A stretch of DNA of 64,000 nt, taken from positions 4,349,952 to 4,413,951 of the forward strand of contig NZ_AP022581.1 in NCBI RefSeq assembly GCF_010731535.1. Direction: 5' to 3'. This document shows positions 61,887 to 64,000 of the stretch, piece after piece. Each line of letters begins with the position of its first letter. Position 1 is the stretch's first letter. A program made the translations under genes and the position numbers. A model generated the notes under the pieces. It made no database searches and was not told the origin of the DNA. It worked only from the letters and a program-made list of their open reading frames with translations. The stretch is from Mycobacterium lacus. GTDB taxonomy: Bacteria; Actinomycetota; Actinomycetes; Mycobacteriales; Mycobacteriaceae.

Positions 61887-62675
61887 ATGCAGGTAGCGAT
61901 CGTAACCGGGGCCACCGGCGGGATCGGCTTTGGTTGTGCGACCAAACTCGCCGAGGCAGGCAAGGCGGTGCTGGCGACGGGCCGCAACGAGGACCGACTG
62001 GCCGAATTGGCCCACGCCATAGCGGATCCCGAACGGGTGGCTACGCACGCCGTCGATCTCACCGACAACGACGCGCCGAAGCGGATCGTGGACGCGGCCA
62101 TTGCCCGATGGGGACGCATCGACTTCCTGATCAACAGCGCCGGCTTGGGCAGTCCCAAGCCGCTGCACGAGACCGACGACGAATCCCTGGACAGTTTTCT
62201 CGGTTTGATGCTGCGCGCGCCGTTCCGTTTGGTGCGCGAGGCCCTTCCGCACATGCGGCCCGGCTCCGCGATCATCAACATCACCTCGACCTTCGCCGTC
62301 GTGGGTGGCCTTCGCGGAGGCGCCTATTCGGCGGCCAAGGGCGGACTCACCGCATTGACCACCCACATCGCCTGCCAATACGGCTCACAGGGAATCCGCT
62401 GCAACGCGGTGGCTCCCGGGGTCGTCCGGACGCCGATGACCGAACATCGTTTGCGGGATGAGCGGTTTCGGCGGCTCAATATCGAGATGACGCCGCATCA
62501 GCGATTGGGCACGGTCGACGACGTCGCGAGCACGGTGGCATTCTTGTGCTCGCCCGGCGGTGCGTTCATCAATGGCCAGACCGTCGTCGTGGACGGCGGC
62601 TGGAGCTCCACCAAGTACCTCTCCGAGTTCGCGTTGACCTCCGACTGGACGGCCGCTCAACGTGATTCGAAGTGA
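61887..62675 (+). CDS. Short-chain dehydrogenase/reductase
   Basis: A 262-residue classical SDR. Cofactor motif TGATGGIG (8-15), NNAG-like INSAG, catalytic Ser in NITSTFAVVGG, and the YSAAKGG Tyr-x3-Lys pair. The end GQTVVVDGGW is the normal SDR C-terminus, followed by ~25 extra residues. Substrate likely a hydroxyacyl-CoA or alcohol from the linked ligase/CoA-transferase route. ATG 61887 lies 1 bp after the ligase stop. The 3' end overlaps the convergent SRPBCC gene by 19 bp. Confidence 0.88.
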   Translation: MQVAIVTGATGGIGFGCATKLAEAGKAVLATGRNEDRLAELAHAIADPERVATHAVDLTDNDAPKRIVDAAIARWGRIDFLINSAGLGSPKPLHETDDESLDSFLGLMLRAPFRLVREALPHMRPGSAIINITSTFAVVGGLRGGAYSAAKGGLTALTTHIACQYGSQGIRCNAVAPGVVRTPMTEHRLRDERFRRLNIEMTPHQRLGTVDDVASTVAFLCSPGGAFINGQTVVVDGGWSSTKYLSEFALTSDWTAAQRDSK

Positions 62676-63118
62676 CGCCGGATGCCGGACAACATCGCGA
62701 TGTGCGCCTTGACCGCCTCGCGCGTGGTGATCGCGGCCAGCGGCCGCGGCGCTGCTATCCGTATCCGCTCGACGACACGGGTGCCGGCGCCGATCGGCTC
62801 GAAGGTTACCGTCCCGCGCAGGCGCACCCAGGGCGACTGAGCGGCCTCGGTGAGCACGTCGCCTTGCGCTCGAACGTGCATCCGCGCTCGGTAGGTGCAT
62901 TTTAGAGTGAACGGCCCCAAGGGAATTCGATCGACGACTCGGTAGCTCTGCCGATAGCCCTCCGGGGATTCGCTACGGCTCATCGCCCGCACGGACACGA
63001 TCAGCGGGTGCACGCGTTTGATGCTGTCCAGATCGACGTAGAAGTCGTGGACCTCGTTCGGCGGCGCGGGTACGTCCTCGGTGAGCGTCCGCTCGGCGTG
63101 GGCGACCCACCAGCTCAT
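62657..63118 (-). CDS. SRPBCC (START-like) family protein
   Basis: A 153-residue protein of the polyketide-cyclase/START-like fold: AERTLTEDVPAPPNEVHDFY at the N-terminus, a central beta sheet (YRVVDRIPLGPFTLKCTYRA) and a long C-terminal helix (ITTREAVKAHIAMLSGIRRH). It probably binds a hydrophobic ligand; function unknown. ATG 63118 overlaps the rhomboid stop by four bases (63115-63118), so the two are co-translated. The longer open frame to 63838 is a shadow of the rhomboid gene. Confidence 0.78.
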   Translation of the reverse strand: MSWWVAHAERTLTEDVPAPPNEVHDFYVDLDSIKRVHPLIVSVRAMSRSESPEGYRQSYRVVDRIPLGPFTLKCTYRARMHVRAQGDVLTEAAQSPWVRLRGTVTFEPIGAGTRVVERIRIAAPRPLAAITTREAVKAHIAMLSGIRRHFESR

Positions 63119-63981
63119 AGGGATAATTGCGCGAGGAGATCGGCGGTGCGCCACCAGATCAGCGCGGCGAACAAAGCCAGGACGGCGATCGTCACCGCGG
63201 CCTGGATCAGGTTCCGTCGTTCCCGCGGCGGGTAAACGTAGGCCGCGGCGACTCCCGCGCCCGTGACAAGCCCACCGACGTGCCCCTGCCAGCTGATCAG
63301 TTGCGAGCTGATCGCCGGCATGACGAAGGTGAAGACCAAGTTGATCACGATGACCGCGACGACCCACCGGACGTCGAGGGCCAGCCGCTTCCCCACCACG
63401 AAGGTGGCCCCGAAAAGGCCGAACACCGCGCCCGAGGCGCCCGCCGTCGCGGTGGTGAGCGGCGACAGCAGGTAGACCAGCACCGAACCGCCGAGTCCAC
63501 TCAATGCGTACAGCCAGCCGAACCGCAGCCGGCCCAACCATATTTCGAGCGCTGGACCCACGACATACAGCGCCCACATGTTCAACAGCAAATGGGTGGC
63601 GCCGTAATGCATGAACGCCGAGGTCACCAGGCGGTACAGCTGGCCGTCGGCGACGGCCGGTGGCCACAGCGCGAGTTGCCTTTCCAAACCCCGGGACGCC
63701 GTCTGGACCATGAAGGCCAGCACGTTGATTGCGATCAGCGCATAGGTAACCAACGGCGTGGCCGACCGCTGCCGCCCGCCGAAGCGCGTGCGGGGTTGCC
63801 GAATGCTCTGGGCGCCCGCCCGGACGCACTCCACACACTGATGACCGACGGCGGCGTCGCGCATGCAGTCCGCACAGATGTGCCGGTCACAGCGGTTGCA
63901 GCGGACATACGTCCGGCGACCCGGATGCCGGTAACAGGTTGGTGCCTCGGTCGGCGACCCCGGTGTGCTGGGCCCGTTCAT
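63115..63981 (-). CDS. Rhomboid-family intramembrane serine protease (Rv0110-like)
   Basis: A 288-residue protein. An N-terminal zinc-binding domain has Cys/His pairs C16, H19, C28, C31, C36, C39 and C49. Six to seven helices follow. The catalytic dyad is S183 in GASGAVFGLFG and H234 in WQGHVGGLVTG, with N134 in HLLLNMW helping the oxyanion hole. It cleaves membrane proteins within the bilayer; substrates are unknown. It matches Rv0110 in order next to the Rv0111-like acyltransferase, though ~4.5 kb of CoA genes separate them here. The ATG is 19 bp from the window end. Confidence 0.9.
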   Translation of the reverse strand: MNGPSTPGSPTEAPTCYRHPGRRTYVRCNRCDRHICADCMRDAAVGHQCVECVRAGAQSIRQPRTRFGGRQRSATPLVTYALIAINVLAFMVQTASRGLERQLALWPPAVADGQLYRLVTSAFMHYGATHLLLNMWALYVVGPALEIWLGRLRFGWLYALSGLGGSVLVYLLSPLTTATAGASGAVFGLFGATFVVGKRLALDVRWVVAVIVINLVFTFVMPAISSQLISWQGHVGGLVTGAGVAAAYVYPPRERRNLIQAAVTIAVLALFAALIWWRTADLLAQLSL

Positions 63982-64000
63982 CGCACCATTGTTGCCTGCG

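Overview
The window is chromosomal DNA of a slow-growing pathogenic-type Mycobacterium outside the M. tuberculosis complex. The evidence is high GC, long PE_PGRS and PPE-MPTR genes (limited to slow growers) and gene order. From about 4.6 to 41.2 kb the order matches, in reverse orientation, the M. tuberculosis run Rv0133 (GNAT), fgd2, fadE1, htdZ, fbpC, a membrane gene, mak, treS, pepA, PE_PGRS, Rv0121c, fusA2, fadD7, oxcA, oxyS, ldtA. Homologues of Rv0111 and Rv0110 follow at 56.6-58.6 and 63.1-64.0 kb. These assignments come from remembered protein similarity, not a search.

Region by region. 0-4.6 kb: a partial TetR gene, a DUF1214-like gene and a fatty-acid desaturase plus ferredoxin-type reductase pair divergent from a TetR regulator, with palindromes at the divergent starts. 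4.6-17 kb: cell-envelope and trehalose metabolism (fgd2, fadE1, htdZ, fbpC/Ag85C, treS-mak, pepA). An ISL3-family element is inserted in the loop of a terminator-like hairpin between fadE1 and htdZ. 17-32 kb: a SnoaL-like pseudogene, two PE_PGRS genes and a ~9 kb PPE-MPTR gene interrupted by a 2-bp deletion. 32-41 kb: an F420-type oxidase-fold gene, a decayed SPFH gene, an EF-G-like GTPase, the divergent fadD7/oxcA pair with a perfect 25-bp palindrome, oxyS and ldtA.

41.3-56.6 kb is an accessory island at the place where M. tuberculosis has its heptose genes. Its core (42.1-50.1 kb) is one tight eight-gene operon: a DUF3419/BtaA-like SAM 3-amino-3-carboxypropyl transferase, a haem-oxygenase-like diiron oxidase (HDO), a GNAT, a cytochrome P450, a fused MtnA-MtnB, MtnD, MtnC and a siderophore-interacting flavoprotein. 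It faces an MmpL4/5-type exporter end to end. The transferase should release methylthioadenosine (MTA) and the Mtn enzymes would recycle its methylthioribose part, so this looks like an undescribed small-molecule or lipid pathway, perhaps a metallophore, that carries its own methionine salvage. Next to it is an Nramp-related transporter preceded by a clear M-box (Mg2+) riboswitch, a proline-containing 24-codon leader ORF and a 59-aa small ORF.

56.6-64 kb: an acyltransferase-3/SGNH protein, a CoA-transferase/acyl-CoA ligase/SDR group, an SRPBCC protein and a rhomboid protease. Several loci show single-base indels (ISL3 transposase, SPFH, SnoaL, PPE). Some compensate each other, so both real decay and base-calling error should be considered.
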